DNA of 64,000 nt from Xestospongia bergquistia (GCA_963965975.1 OZ014414.1:7940230-8004229), one strand, 5' to 3'; positions 11,219 through 25,101 are shown, counted from the stretch's first letter. Notes: generated by a model not told the origin, from the sequence alone. Translations and numbers: made by a program.

Positions 11219-14200
11219 GTGAGTTCGTATATTTCAATAGTGCGCGATGTTTGTTGACTTGAGTTTGTTGTGTGTATGATGTGAAATGATGTCTGTGGAA
11301 CAAGAAGTAAAGGCAGTAATCTTATAGTATTATTGTGTATGAAGTAGATAGGTGTACAATGCATTTGTCAACTTGTATATGCCACCTATATTTTCCACAT
11401 GCCCGTCTATCTAATCTCCCCAGCACCACAACCACAACTTATGAATAGTCTTATACTTGATATTCTAGCCTGTATATTCTGTCTCCAACCATTTATCTTA
11501 AAGTAATTTTAACCTGCCATTCCTTGCTCTTGTTTGTAGTTCTTACTGAATGCAATAATTGGTGCAAGAGAAACAATGTTGTTTTATTGTTCCAATTCGA
11601 TTACCAATTGGTGATAGACTGGTAATTTAGAATCATAATACCCTATATGTGTTATGTATATATTAAATATAGATCCAGCTGTATCTCTTTAAGTGATGAT
11701 GATAATAGAATTATAATTTTGCCTTCACTTTGATCATTGTGTCAACTACCTTAGTGTGTTAAATACATGTTTCCATGGTGATTTTGTTGGCCTGGCTTAT
11801 TGACACAGTGTATATACTATGCTGTATTTGTAAGCTTAAGGATTGAGTTAGTGTATTTAAGCGAAACTTTTAAACTTTTGAATTGATAATGTAAATTGCT
11901 TTAATTCTTTGACATGAATGTTGTTATTAAGTTGATACTTCAGTATGGTCTGCGTCATTCTCTTTTAAACAGGTTTGTCTAGCTTGTTATGCTATAGTTA
12001 ATAGATGTAGCAAATCTAAATATAGATGGAGGACAGAGAGAGAGATAGACAGAGACAGAGATGAACTGAAAATACACTATAGTTGTAAGAGTAATGTACA
12101 GAAGAAGGAAACAAGAACTACTATAGACAGAAGACTATAGTTTGAATGGTCTTATAAACATTAAAAAGAAAACTAACCCTTGAATAACATGTACCACATG
12201 TTACACTGATATATAGTCCCTTACATCCTGTGTTTGATCGGATAGTGACTGCCAACACTGACCAGGTGCAAGTCCAATAATAGCACATAGCTGCTGTTAA
12301 GAGAGATGAAAATTGGCTTGAATTCTATGTAAAGAAGCCATAATACTTCATCTCTGTTATTTGTTTTAGTCTTGAAAGAAGCCATTGACAATAGTTAGAA
12401 AGAAAGACATTGCACTATTGTCGAGTAACATGTAATAGTACATATGTATATCCTTCATTCTTACTATAAGATAGGTATTTCTATTATTGAGATACCAATG
12501 ACTCTTTCCTTGACGTCATGAGTGTGTTTGGTTTATTTGAAATAACCAATTAGTACATTGAAGGATATTATTAATCTGTGTTTTGTATCTTTGATAACTT
12601 GATTAAATTTGAGTATGACAATCACTACCTTTTTAAGACCTAGTCCATTATTGGCTCTAATCTCCTTTAAAAAGGCTATTTACCATACTTCATGAAGCAG
12701 TAGTCACGTTTGACATATTTTGTTAGGTGTCTGATGCTTGAGAACATGGACAGTCAAAATTAATAAGAATAATAGTTATTAATAGTTATGGTTATGCATT
12801 ATTTAATAACTTGTTAATAACTAGACTAGTTATTAATTATTGAGAAGAGTCAGTGGTTACTTTTTACTTTAAGCCTACAGTATTTTAATAACTATATTAA
12901 TTACTACATAGCTAGCTGGTTGTTGATGTTGTCGTACATTTGAAAAATAGAATAAGTTAATTAGAACTAATTTGTTTAATAGTTGGCAGAATTTGTTGAT
13001 AAACTTACAAATTGTTTACTTCTCAACTTGTTAGGAAAATTCATATATTTATTTGAAATCTCTCTGTAATCTTTGTGTCGCTGTTATTTGAAGAACAAAA
13101 TTACTAATTTAGGAAATAGCTCTTTCATGTATTATACTAGGAGATCATAGTTACCAAAAAAAGGAGAAGAGAGAGAAACACAAAACACCCACTCTAAATA
13201 ATTGAAATAAATACTTTTCGTATGTTGGTACATTACTATTTTTGACAACATTTAAATTGTTCTAAATTTTTATAATGTGAGTCTTATCTCTAACCATGTC
13301 TCTAAAATTGTTTATAAATGTTTATAATGTGAGTCTTATCTCTAACCATGTCTCAAGATAATATACTTGTTAGACTAACCTGTTTGTATTAGAAAGTTAT
13401 GTCAGCATTTGAATATCTCTTTTTCTTTTGATGAGGGTCTTTGATGTGATGATCACAAACAATTTTATGCGCATTTATTCCAAGAAGCTTGCTTTGCTTT
13501 GAAAGTTAAATGTTTCTTTTTAAGAAATTCAAGTGCTTAAACAATTGTACTTTGTTACTCTAATACTAAACTATCTCATATGTGTGTTGTTATATTTTTG
13601 TCTAAAATAACAATATGTTATTGGTTATAGGAGATTGTAAATCAGTTATACTTTTACAGTAATAGGTCATTTATTATTTACCAGTCGCCTTTTGTCATAC
13701 TTTGGCTTAGCTAGTGTCTCTATGTAAATGCATGTTCTTTATTGAGTAGAATGGATAGAGCATTTCTGGTTACAAGATATTAATACTTACAATCTATTGT
13801 TTAACATTCACTCTTAATCACACTTTTGCTAAGCTTGCTTCAGTCTTCATTTAAATCTATATCCTTTGTTGTAGACAATATGGACTTTGCAAATTATAGA
13901 AATGATGGCATATTTGTATATTGTGCTATAGTACAATAATATAGTTAAATAGGTCTTGTGTTAAATGATGAAATCATTGATAGATAGACTTTTTGTCTCA
14001 TTCTTTGTTTGCAAATATTGTGATGTTGTACACCAGCACAATTATCTACAGTTCCTGTAGCAATACTGACTACAAGAGATTGATATTTACACAAAACTTA
14101 CATTGTGTGTGTGCAATCTACAACCACTCTACATCACCCTTTGGTTTAGCAACCTTGTACAATTATCTACAGTTCCTGTAATAGCAGTATTAAGTATATG

Positions 14201-16457
14201 CTTGTGTACTTGTCTGTTACAATGTGTGCTTAGACTGATAATTGGTAAACTTTAAATCTGGTAAACATCCTTCTAATGGCTGACATTGGCTGTATACTTT
14301 TATGTATAATATTCAAGAGGTAACCAGTCTATACTACTTGGCAATGAGTTTGCTAATATGATTAAATAACATGATTTGAAACTACAAATACTCTTTACAA
14401 TTAATGAACTACATTTAGTCTTCATTTGATATTGTCAGCATCAAATGGATAGTGATTCCAATACATATAATATAGTACAATATAAGAATGATATACGTGT
14501 ATACAAGTATCATTGTGGTTAGTGGCTTTTCTATTATTGTAACACCTGTGAATGATAATAGTTTAGCAGGTGACATATAGCTCTTCACTTTCATCTCTTT
14601 CTGAGAAGTGTGCATTGTACCTTGTACATATATATCTGCATATTAATTAGTAGTTATGGTAACGTTTAATCTCTTATAAGCATGCTATGACTACACTTGT
14701 ATAAACATTATAATATCATTTAGTGCATTACTGATATATGAATACAGCTGACAATGTTTCACTTTTGGCTTTCATAACATTTATGGAAGTTTATTAATAT
14801 TCTAATAATTTATACGAGTAATCTGGAGAATTTAGAACACTTGACATTCAGTGACTCCTACATAAAGAAATCAAGCTTTATATTAATGCTGATAATACCA
14901 TCAAACAATAAAAAAGTCTTTCACTTTTGTGAATGGAATGATTTTCCCTGCTGCCTGATAGCCATTTTGCTTAGACACTTTCAAGCATAAAGTATAAGAG
15001 CAACACAAATACACACATCTAGATAAGTCAAGGGCGTGGTCAGTAGGTTTAAATTCAAGATCAGGCCTTAGTTTACTATTTGAATCAGACTAATCAGGCA
15101 TAAATCTGAGATGGGTCCTCTGTTTAGAGGAGGCCTCTATTCGAGGAAATACAATACACATATATGTTTATCATTCTCAGTTATATGTACTTGTTACGAA
15201 TGGTGTATCAAGTGTGTCCTTGTACATATATCAAACAATATCGTATGATAATGTTGTTATTTACATGGTCTGTTGATGACTTTCAGTTGGTATTGATAAG
15301 TTCGTTTGATAACAATGTAATGACCAAAACAATGTAATAACTTTCATTGAATAATTTGTCAGTTGTCGTACATATCAGCTAGGGTTGGCACCTCTCGTTT
15401 ATCATGGAACTGCTAAAATATGATTATTAAATTATAAGGAATCCATTTGTGATTTTGTATGAGAGAGAGAAGGAAGAAGGGAAGGAGAAAAGAGAAAGAG
15501 AGAGGCTACATTATATGTTGTTACTTGTGGTTATTAAAATATATCATCCTCTTAGACAAATCTGTAACAGTAATTTTCTCTATTCAGTTAATACATACAA
15601 TATGATAATACCAATATATTTAGCCCTGTACATTTATTATGTTAATTTACGGTGTTTAAGGATGTATGTCATCCTGTGTTTTAGACTTTGCATTTTTAAC
15701 ATCAAAGATCACAAAAGGTCAAAGAGAAAGAAAGGAAGGTTGTGATGTAGTGAGGTAGTGAGTGATAGAGAAAGGCTAGTAGAAAGCTAAGCTGAGAAGT
15801 ATTGATAGGCAAAATTCAGATGCACAATGACAACTTGTTCATCTGATGCTCTATCCTATTGTGTCCCTAGTCAATATTACTATTAATATAATGTGTAGTC
15901 TGTGTGTTTGTGGTAATTCTGTTATTGTGTTGACAAAGGAAATGATTTTATATCAGTTTGTATTTGAGGTATTCAGTCCTCTTTGACACAGAGGATTATC
16001 ATAACTCACTAGAATATATTTTCTGTATACTAATGCTGTGTTAACTTGATCACTAAAAGTACAGTCAGACAGAATGATATAAACACCTTGGATGTGGTAA
16101 GGTCAAAGGAGTTGACTTATTATAATATGAATATTGTAATTAGATTAAGGCTCAGAAAGAAGTACATTGGCTGTGTGATATAGATATCAATCAGCTAAGT
16201 CAGTATACATGTACACATACATGTACACGACACAGATATTCATGTTTAATGTATTCCTGTAATGTGGTATTGATTTGGAATATAAATAAACACAGTAAGT
16301 ATTGTTAAAAATTTGCTGAGATGTTTACTAAAGTAAATTACAACATTTTAGAGCTAAGTCTACATGTCAGGATTCATTTGTAGTAAAGATTGAAGGTTGT
16401 AATTTTTACTCTAGTAAAAGTATCTCTGGGAATCTTTAACAATATGTACTAGTGATT
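11219..16457. other. Long non-coding stretch
   Basis: About 5.2 kb of AT-rich sequence. No exon-like open frame with splice sites, no RNA gene and no transposon ends recognised. Only small local duplications are visible (13.27-13.35 kb; the phrase acaattatctacagttcctgta at about 14038 and 14158). Possibly the first intron of the MRL gene. Confidence 0.45.
13267..13354. repeat. Two-copy direct repeat, ~31 bp
   Basis: tataatgtgagtcttatctc followed by taaccatgtct occurs at 13271 and again at 13323, separated by a short related spacer (ttgtttataaatgt). Confidence 0.85.
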
Positions 16458-16769
16458 TTATTTATATCGGCTTTCATTTGCATATCTTTGTGTAAAATCT
16501 TCTAAACAGATGGAGACATGTACATGATGTAGTTGAATGAACACACTTAACACACACGAAAGCAAGATAATGCATGAAACAATTTCATTGCCAAAAGTCT
16601 CCCTCGCACAACATGAACTGGAAATGCCTTCTTTGTACCTTACATATCTGGAACCTATAATAGCATAAATAATGGATATGCAGACTAATAAACCCACGGG
16701 CAAAGATATTACCACTATGAAAAGGAAGTTTACTACATTTGTATTAATAACACAATTGTTACCACTCAT
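16458..16769 (-). CDS. Candidate small two-helix membrane protein, 103 aa
   Basis: Open frame from an ATG with two strongly hydrophobic segments: about residues 12-36 (NVVNFLFIVVISLPVGLLVC onward) and about 64-82 (IVSCIILLSCVLSVF). They are separated by a basic loop with paired Cys (SSSCCARE). On the same strand tattataaata (16830-16840) lies about 62 bases upstream of the ATG, a TATA spacing similar to that of the nested AbfB-like gene. No family recognised. It could be a real intronless gene, one exon of a larger gene, or chance. Confidence 0.35.
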   Translation of the reverse strand: MSGNNCVINTNVVNFLFIVVISLPVGLLVCISIIYAIIGSRYVRYKEGISSSCCARETFGNEIVSCIILLSCVLSVFIQLHHVHVSICLEDFTQRYANESRYK

Positions 16770-17640
16770 GATGAGATGAGTTGAGATGAGCTCATGCTAG
16801 TTGAAATCCTAAAAGTTACATCGTCTACTGTATTTATAATAGACATGACCTCAGTTAAGTGTTTTATAACAAATATGAAATCTCTATACTCTTAATTATA
16901 TCATACTTGATAAATTTCCTGTGAACTGTTGTGGTATGTTCTCATTTGATGAGCTATATTACTGTAGTTTGGGCAGCTGGAATTCATAATTGTTGTTAAT
17001 TGACATAGTAATATAAGAAATGACATTCAGTACATCCATGTAATTTTGTAGGACTGACAAAAAGCTTATCAAATGTCCATCCATCCATCCACCCACAGAC
17101 AACCTTGTGTCTCTTACATGTAGGTCATGTAAAGGACCTATATACACGTACGTGTACATGTGCTAATGTAATTCCGACTTGTTATGAACCACAGAAGCCT
17201 CACTGTCAGGAACCAAGTTGTAAATAAACTGCTGTCCTTACTACAATATGTTATTATATTTACAATATTCCAATTGTCTGATGCCAAACTTTATAGAGTG
17301 ACATAAATAATAAAATAGAACAGATTATATCATCATTACATATATGTCATGTTCATTATGTAGACTATAGAAATATGTACCATTACTTAAGATGAAAGGA
17401 GTGTTTGATATATATGTAAGTGTACATGTCATGAAAAAAGGAATGGCTGATATAAGTCTATTGCAAAGTGAAACCATCTATAGTGGGATCTTAGAAACTA
17501 TCCTTATTGTTGTCAATATTCATGTTTTAAAATACTTAGACTTAGTAAGGATACCTTTTATATCATTCAGAGTCTGCCTATGATGGTAAAATCTATGTTT
17601 TTTGCTGTTTTAGTTAGACATCACACAATATTACTAGTCA
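16770..17640. other. Non-coding spacer
   Basis: Nothing recognised apart from the TATA-like element near 16830 and a short (atcc)n run near 17077. Confidence 0.4.
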
Positions 17641-17651
17641 CATTAATAATT

Positions 17652-18213
17652 GTATGTAACTATATGTCAGTATATGTAACTATATGTCAGTATATGTCAG
17701 TATATGTAACTATATGTCAGTATATGTCAGTATATGTAACTATATGTCAGTATATGTAACTATATGTCAGTATATGTAACTATATGTCAGTATATGTAAC
17801 TATATGTCAGTATATGTCAGTATATGTAACTATATGTCAGTATATGTCAGTATATGTAACTATATGTCAGTATATGTCAGTATATGTAACTATATGTCAG
17901 TATATGTAACTATATGTCAGTATATGTAACTATATGTCAGTATATGTAACTATATGTCAGTATATGTCAGTATATGTAACTATATGTCAGTATATGTCAG
18001 TATATGTAACTATATGTCAGTATATGTCAGTATATGTAACTATATGTCAGTATATGTAACTATATGTCAGTATATGTCAGTATATGTAACTATATGTCAG
18101 TATATGTAACTATATGTCAGTATATGTAACTATATGTCAGTATATGTAACTATATGTCAGTATATGTCAGTATATGTAACTATATGTCAGTATATGTCAG
18201 TATATGTAACTAT
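17652..18213. repeat. 10-bp minisatellite built from two alternating unit types
   Basis: About 56 units of either tatatgtaac (A) or tatatgtcag (B). The A unit is never doubled, while B occurs singly or doubled, giving strings such as ABABBABBABABAB. Almost no point mutations are present, so the array is young or homogenised. Confidence 0.97.
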
Positions 18214-18503
18214 AATATGTCAGTATTTTCAAATGTTGTTGTCATTTTAAACGTAGTGAAAGTAACTGTTTGGAAGTTTGTTTATATAAAACAAACTAAT
18301 CAACTATAGAATAAAATTTTATTAATGCTTGCTAGTAGATTTATCAGGTGTCCGATAGATTGACAGATAACAGTAATAAGAAAGCCCCTGCTATTATTAA
18401 TGTGGGACACTCTGAACTAATAACACCCTCCATTATTTCAATACATTAGGACAAGTTATTTCTTTCTTAGCATTGAGAACACCACTATACTAAAACTATC
18501 TGA

Positions 18504-18776
18504 CTGAGACTGAGACTGATGCTTCAGCTTTAGTTTCATACCTAATCTTTTATACTGAGACTGAGACTGATGCTTCAGCTCTAGTTTCATACCTAATCTT
18601 TTATACTGAGACTGAGACTGATGCTTCAGCTTTAGTTTCATACCTAATCTTTTATACTGAGACTGAGACTGATGCTTCAGCTCTAGTTTCATACCTAATC
18701 TTTTATACTGAGACTGAGACTGATGCTTCAGCTCTAGTTTCATACCTAATCTTTTATACTGAGACTGATGCTGAAG
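18504..18776. repeat. 51-bp tandem repeat, about 5.3 copies
   Basis: The unit begins ctgagactgagactgatgct and contains cagctctagtttcatacc and taatcttttata. Copies are nearly identical and differ mainly at ctctag/ctttag. Because the period is a multiple of 3 it yields a repetitive minus-strand frame, which I do not take as a gene. Confidence 0.95.
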
Positions 18777-19005
18777 CTTTCAGTCTATATGAAGTTTTAC
18801 GATATCAAGTCAGTATTGTGAGCATCATCATAACAGCTGTCAGTTTGTTATTTATAGAGCCACATTTCTAGTGAATTATATTTTAATCAGTTATTTTTTA
18901 TCATAACTCTAGCCTGATAACTGTGGCTAATTATCAAAACACTTATGTAATATTTAAGACATTTAATGTGTATTACTGTTGATGTAATGTGTTTATATCA
19001 GTTGT

Positions 19006-19008
<3 letters not shown>

Positions 19009-19036
<28 letters not shown>
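19009..19036. repeat. (TC)n microsatellite
   Basis: Uninterrupted tc dinucleotides. Confidence 0.95.
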
Positions 19037-19037
<1 letters not shown>

Positions 19038-19360
19038 CCGAGGCTATGTATACATAATAGACTAAGTATGAATACAATACTTCAAACTGTGGTTTCAATT
19101 ATTACTGAATACTAGATAGATATTCTCAACACAATACAATGTCAATAACATTTCCAACTCTACACATTCAAATGTTCATTGAACACAACAATCCTTACTA
19201 AATATGTGTGTGTATTGGTTTCACTGTTTACCACATGAGCAGGTGGATACGTTTGAATAGGGACATTAAAACAACCATAATGGCAGCTGGCTTTGTAGTA
19301 TCAAAAGTATTAATTAATACTACAATTCCCTCCAGCAACAACAGGCTATGCTATTAATAG

Positions 19361-19653
19361 TGCCTTTACTTTAGTAGTATTCTGATAGTATACTAATAGT
19401 ATACTGATAGTGTACAGATACTTTGTGATTATATTGCCTTTACTTTAGTAGTATTCTGATAGTATACTAATAGTATACTGATAGTGTACAGATACTTTGT
19501 GATTATATTGCCTTTACTTTAGTAGTATTCTGATAGTATACTAATAGTATACTGATAGTGTACAGATACTTTGTGATTATATTGCCTTTACTTTAGTAGT
19601 ATTCTGATAGTATACTAATAATATACTGATAGTGTACAGATACTTTGTGATTT
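19361..19653. repeat. 74-bp tandem repeat, four copies
   Basis: Each copy starts tgcctttactttagtagtat and contains tactaatagtatactgatag and tgtacagatactttgtgatt. Copies start at 19361, 19435, 19509 and 19583. The last differs by aataatata and fades after ttgtgatt. Confidence 0.95.
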
Positions 19654-19924
19654 AATCTCTAAATCATGAAAGACTGATATACAACATGATCCCTAATATA
19701 CAATGACTGTATAATATTCTCAGTATTTTGTGGTTGAAATATACAGTATAACTTAATTATCAAACTTGTGATAGGACCTCTTTGTGGCTTATGTATAGTG
19801 TCATATAAATTATGTTTAAGTCAGTAAGCAACCTTATATATTACCACATTGTGGTTTACTAGTATAATTGTATTGTGTGCTTTGAATGGATGTATGGATT
19901 AATAGATGGATGGATGGTTGGTTG

Positions 19925-20470
19925 AATGAACAATTGAAGATATGCTTAAATGGACAGATGAAAGATGTAATGGATGAATGAACAATTGGAAATATGCTTA
20001 AATGGACAGATGAAAGATGTAATGGATGAATGAACAATTGGAAATTGCTTAAATGGACAGATGAAAGATGTAATGGATGAATGAACAATTGGAAATATGC
20101 TTAAATGGACAGATGAAAGATGTAATGGATGAATGAACAATTGGAAATTGCTTAAATGGACAGATGAAAGATGTAATGGATGAATGAACAATTGGAAATA
20201 TGCTTAAATGGACAGATGAAAGATGTAATGGATGAATGAACAATTGGAAATTGCTTAAATGGACAGATGAAAGATGTAATGGATGAATGAACAATTGGAA
20301 ATATGCTTAAATGGACAGATGAAAGATGTAATGGATGAATGAACAATTGGAAATATGCTTAAATGGACAGATGAAAGATGTAATGGATGAATGAACAATT
20401 GGAAATATGCTTAAATGGACAGATGAAAGATGTAATGGATGAATGAACAATTGGAAATATGCTTAAATGG
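19925..20470. repeat. 51/52-bp tandem repeat with 103-bp higher-order period
   Basis: The unit contains aatgaacaattggaaa, tgcttaaatggacagatgaa and agatgtaatggatg. Units with ggaaatatgctt and ggaaattgctt alternate through most of the array, giving a dimeric 103-bp super-repeat, then become uniform at the right end. There are about ten units. The open frames it creates are repeat artefacts. Confidence 0.95.
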
Positions 20471-20489
20471 AAGGCGTAATAGACTAATA

Positions 20490-23059
20490 GACTAGGAGGC
20501 ATTGTTAGTTGGTGATAATGTGCTAATAAAGCTTTCAAATTGGTGATAAGAATTTACTAGTAACTACTGTTAACAAATTCTACACACCACAAACATGTTA
20601 ATACTATGTTTCCTATGTTTCTAGTTGTGTCAGTTACTATGGTATTGGTACTACATATCATTTTGTGATGTGTGAAATATATTGGGGAATTAGTTGACAT
20701 AACTTTATTATTTGTTTCATGACTTTGTCAACTGTGTAAAAATTGTGGAAAGAGTAGGTGCTTTACTTCATAACAGTTGTTACCTGAAAGAGAGAGAGAG
20801 AGAGATCAAATGTAATCACATTGAACTAGAATTCCCTATGATTTTAACCCCTTGACTGTTGTACAATAACTCAGTATAATGTCAATAAAATGTCCAGCTG
20901 TTCATATATCAACAGCTCACATAATATTGATCCAATGAGAAATGGAATCCCCTTTGATTGTTGCAGCTGTTGAAGTCATTAAAAAGAGCCAAATGCTCAA
21001 CTATTATTGAATGTTAATATGTCTAATATGATATTACCATATATGGGATCAATGCTAGCCTATTGTCCATTGATTGAATTTATAAATTTGTACATAACTA
21101 CTTTGATGTGTATGCTGTGAATGTTGTACTAAATATAATTAACATCAGAAATGGATTTAAATAGAGGGATATCATTGTTTACATCAGCTGGATTTTAAAT
21201 AATAATGTATAAGACCCTATGATACAGAACTATAGTGCCTGTATACTTACTCTTAGTTGATTCTGGACCAATAAGTCATCTCTTCTATATCTTGTTGTAT
21301 TTCTGGTCTTACCCAATGTTGTTAAACCCGATGATAGTCTGGCTACCACTGTGTTGTCTTGATGCTATCAATATGGTTGTTTACTTAAACTTCCTTTTTT
21401 TCAACTTTCAATATTTTAATTTATACTAATCTTGTACTTGTATCTTAGATACACAATGATATCATAAAATATTGTTAAGTTTTTGGGGATTCAGTAACAA
21501 ACTTTTCCAAACTAGTTCACACGATAAGTCCTTCCTAACATGAACTTCAAAAAATGTCAAACTTCAATTTGATAAAAATCTAGTACCACTTTGGAATCAA
21601 TCCAATAAATTGTCTCATATCAGTCTCCAATTTCCTCCTTACTTACCTACTATTACTTACCTATCTTATTTAAAGTATAATCATATTAATAGTTATTAAT
21701 TGAAGAGGTGATCCTCTTTCAAAGATATAATTCACTAGGGATTTGATAATATAGGGATTGTAATGTTTATTGTCAATAACTTACCATGTAATATTTTGAG
21801 TGTTAAAACTGTTTATAATACATTGGTAAGTGATATGTGTCTAATTAATAGAGTGTTATATATTAGGAATAAAGAAACTTGGTATACAATAAATTTAGTT
21901 TTTTAACAAACATTTTTGATATACTTAGACTTTTAAAGTGGTATTGGTTTATAGTCTGTCACCTTCTCAAGAATCTTTTCAACAGCGTCACTACCATACA
22001 TGACAATGACAGTATTTTAATATACATAGCTGCATTGTAGCTGTGTCATTATACTAAGTGTAATGTCTTGACTATTCCAGATTAACACCTGCATCATTTG
22101 TTGAGGTATTCATTACAACTAGTGCTATATTCATCTTAATGGTCTCTATATGTACAGGTGTAACTATATGAGGTTTATATACTTTGTTTCTTCCTCCTTC
22201 TTTCCTCCTTGTATCAACCTGACACTGTAGTAGACAGCTGTATTTATTTTATGTCCAACTGATACTAACTCCATACATCTCTCCCTTCTTCCTAGCAAAG
22301 CTCTTGTATTATGCAGCTGTAATTATGGCCCAACTTCCCTCCTATTTTTCAACTGATATTTATCTTCAATAATACAGCTGTGTTTTTTACTTTGTTTCCT
22401 CCCTCTTAATACATGTAACTTGATGCTCATTTAGACAACTATCTATAATCCTACACACACATGCATAGACAGAGTGACACACTATCATCTAATAGATGGC
22501 TAGTCACACCACACTTACATTCAAGTCACATATATTGACATATCAATTACATTGAGTTGTACACCCCACTGACTCTATTATCTCACCTACGCAGTAATAT
22601 AGTACTATTAATATAAAACTATTAATATCTATGTATAATAGTAATAATGTAGAAGTATATATTTAGCTGTAGTCTCTGTGTCTCTTATTGTCTCTGCATT
22701 TAGGGCTTATAAAAATTCATATTTATTCTATTATGATAACTGTTGTGATATAGCCATAGATTAAGTACTTGTCAGATACACACCCATGTCACCATGTCAT
22801 CAAACATAACAAACTAAATGTATTGTTAATTTACCAAACACTGCAACACAAGAGATCAAAATTGTTGAGTACAATATTCCCACATAATTATTAATTGTAT
22901 AATATTAGCTTTCAATAGTCAGTATAATTATTAGGTACAGTAATTAGGGATAAGGGAAGTAAGGGTTTGTTATTGTAATTGTGTCTGTAATAAATATAGG
23001 CATAAATGAAATATTATGTATTTGTTAAATATTTGAGGTTTAACTGTAACACAGTAAAC

Positions 23060-23060
<1 letters not shown>
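20490..23060. other. Long non-coding stretch upstream of the MRL gene
   Basis: AT-rich, with a short (ga)n run at about 20787. No exon, RNA gene or transposon terminus recognised. It may be the 3' part of a long first intron. Confidence 0.4.

Positions 23061-23062
<2 letters not shown>

Positions 23063-23119
<57 letters not shown>
23063..23119. repeat. (TC)n microsatellite
   Basis: About 28 uninterrupted tc units, roughly 280 bases upstream of the MRL start codon. Confidence 0.95.
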
Positions 23120-23121
<2 letters not shown>

Positions 23122-23396
23122 GCATGCACACACACAGATATTAACAATCTAACTGAAAGTATTGGTAACACAACTAGTAACTCTTTCTAAGGGACTCTAA
23201 TCTACAGCAAGAAGAAACCAAATGAAAAGTCTCATACTAATTTCAGATTAATCAAACTTGTAACCTGATTCCTGTACCAGATTTCAAATTATTGAGTATC
23301 AAATCTAATCAAGACACATATCTATTTATTATTTCTTGTCGCTACTGACAACCAGTATATTTGACCAGTTATTGCTTTATTTATTACACTCATAAA

Positions 23397-25101
23397 ATGC
23401 CTCCTCCCCCTCCCCCACCTCCTCGAGCGGCCACCACTCGTTTGAGTTCATCGTCAGCTATGACTATGCCTATTGGAGGTCCTCCTCCTCCTCCTCCCCC
23501 ACCCCCACCTCCCCCTGGTGGTAGCCCTATACCGCCTCCGCCCCCTCAGCGGAGATCATCATTAAGCAAACCACTATCTACATCTTTTTCTCCACCTCCC
23601 CAGAATGATGTACCACCTCCACCGCCTCCTCCCCCTGGTAATGTCCCTCTTCCTCCTCCATCACCTGGTAGAAATTCCGTTTTCTCACCAGGACCTCTAA
23701 ATAGTCCTAAAAAGAAAGTGCCTCCACCTACAGCACCAAAAAGAAACTCAAGTCGTTCCAGTCGAAATTCAGATGTGTTCCTACCAGGTCCTCCACCCCC
23801 TCCTCCTCCTCCTCCCCCTCCCCCATCATCTGCTCCAGTAGCTCCACCTCTATCTATTGGAAATGGGCCACCTGTTGCTAAGAAACCCTCTAAAGGAAAG
23901 GGAGGTCCCCCTCCTCCACCACCAGCACGTAATGAATCAACACGTTTGACATCTTCCTCATCTACTCGCCAAACAAGTCCTGATCCAACGTCTCCAAACA
24001 AAAGGCGCAGTGCAGCTGCTATGACTGTAGGATACCTTCCCAATATGACACACATAGATCAACCCCCTCCTGCACCTCCTCCTCCCCCCCTTGTGCAGCG
24101 ACGTTCCCAGTCCTCTCTCTCACCACCTCCCGTACCAATGATGGTACAGAATGGACACAAAGATTATGACATACCGATAACAAAGGCCGAGAGAGAGGTC
24201 CGAGAAAGAATCTCAGTGGGACCCATCTACGATGAGTTAGAGTTTCCAAAAGATAAACAGCAGTCACCTCCATCAGGATCCAATTCACGTCCTATTTCAT
24301 TAACCAGTGTTACATCCAGTTCTCTCTCTGTTAACAGTAGTCGTGAGAGTCATAAAGATGATGGTGATTATGATATCCCACGTCCAGTTGGCAATGTTGT
24401 TCCTCCAGCTCCTCCTCCCCCACTCCCACCACCTCGAGGAGGGATAAATACAAATGAGGTTGTGGACCGGTTACTTGATGAACTATCAGAAGGACCAGAA
24501 CTTGAAATGGCCACTTTAGAACATCCTAATTTATTGAAGACAAATAGTTCCCTGTCCAGCCTGAGTACCTCATCACCAAGTGGTAGCAATGATAACCTCG
24601 GCCTTTGGGAAGATTTTAATTATGAAGATGACGAGAGTAATGGTTCTGGAGATAGTAATAGTATTGGTGGATTGAGTCTTGAAGCTCAACCCCCTGTTCT
24701 GACAGATGAAGATGAAGCGTTATTGGACTCATGGATCAAAGAATTGGAGAGTGGTGTTCAACGAATGTCAGATCTAATATCACCTGATGCTGTTCCACTG
24801 CCACCCTCGTCTGCTCCAGCACCTCCTCCACCCCCTCCAGCTCCTATGCCTCCTCCATCTGTCCCAGCTCCACCCCCTCCAGCTCCTATTCCTCCTCCAT
24901 CTGTCCCAGCTCCACCCCCTCCAGCTCCTATGCCTCCTCCATCTGTCCCAGCTCCACCCCCTCCTGCTCCTATGCCTCCTCCATCTGTCCCAGCTCCACC
25001 CCCTCCTGCTCCTATGCCTCCCCCATCTTTTCCAGCTCCTTCTCCTCCTCTTTCTCCATCTATTTCTGCCCCGCCCCCACCACCATCTAGAGCTCTGGTA
25101 A

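Noticed and set aside
18456-18743. Minus-strand 95-aa frame with 17-residue repeats (MKLELKHQSQSQYKRLG)
   Set aside because: Product of a 51-bp tandem DNA repeat whose period is divisible by 3; no promoter, splice or domain evidence.
19834-20346. Overlapping minus-strand frames rich in FIHPLHLSSV repeats
   Set aside because: Translation of the 51/52-bp tandem repeat; frames repeat every 103 bases and carry no gene signals.
17652-20470. CRISPR-like array
   Set aside because: The repeats are directly tandem without unique spacers, and the DNA is eukaryotic.
23546-24055. Gly-rich antisense frame opposite the MRL proline-rich exon
   Set aside because: Mirror of the poly-Pro codons; the plus strand has splicing, domains and frame continuity.
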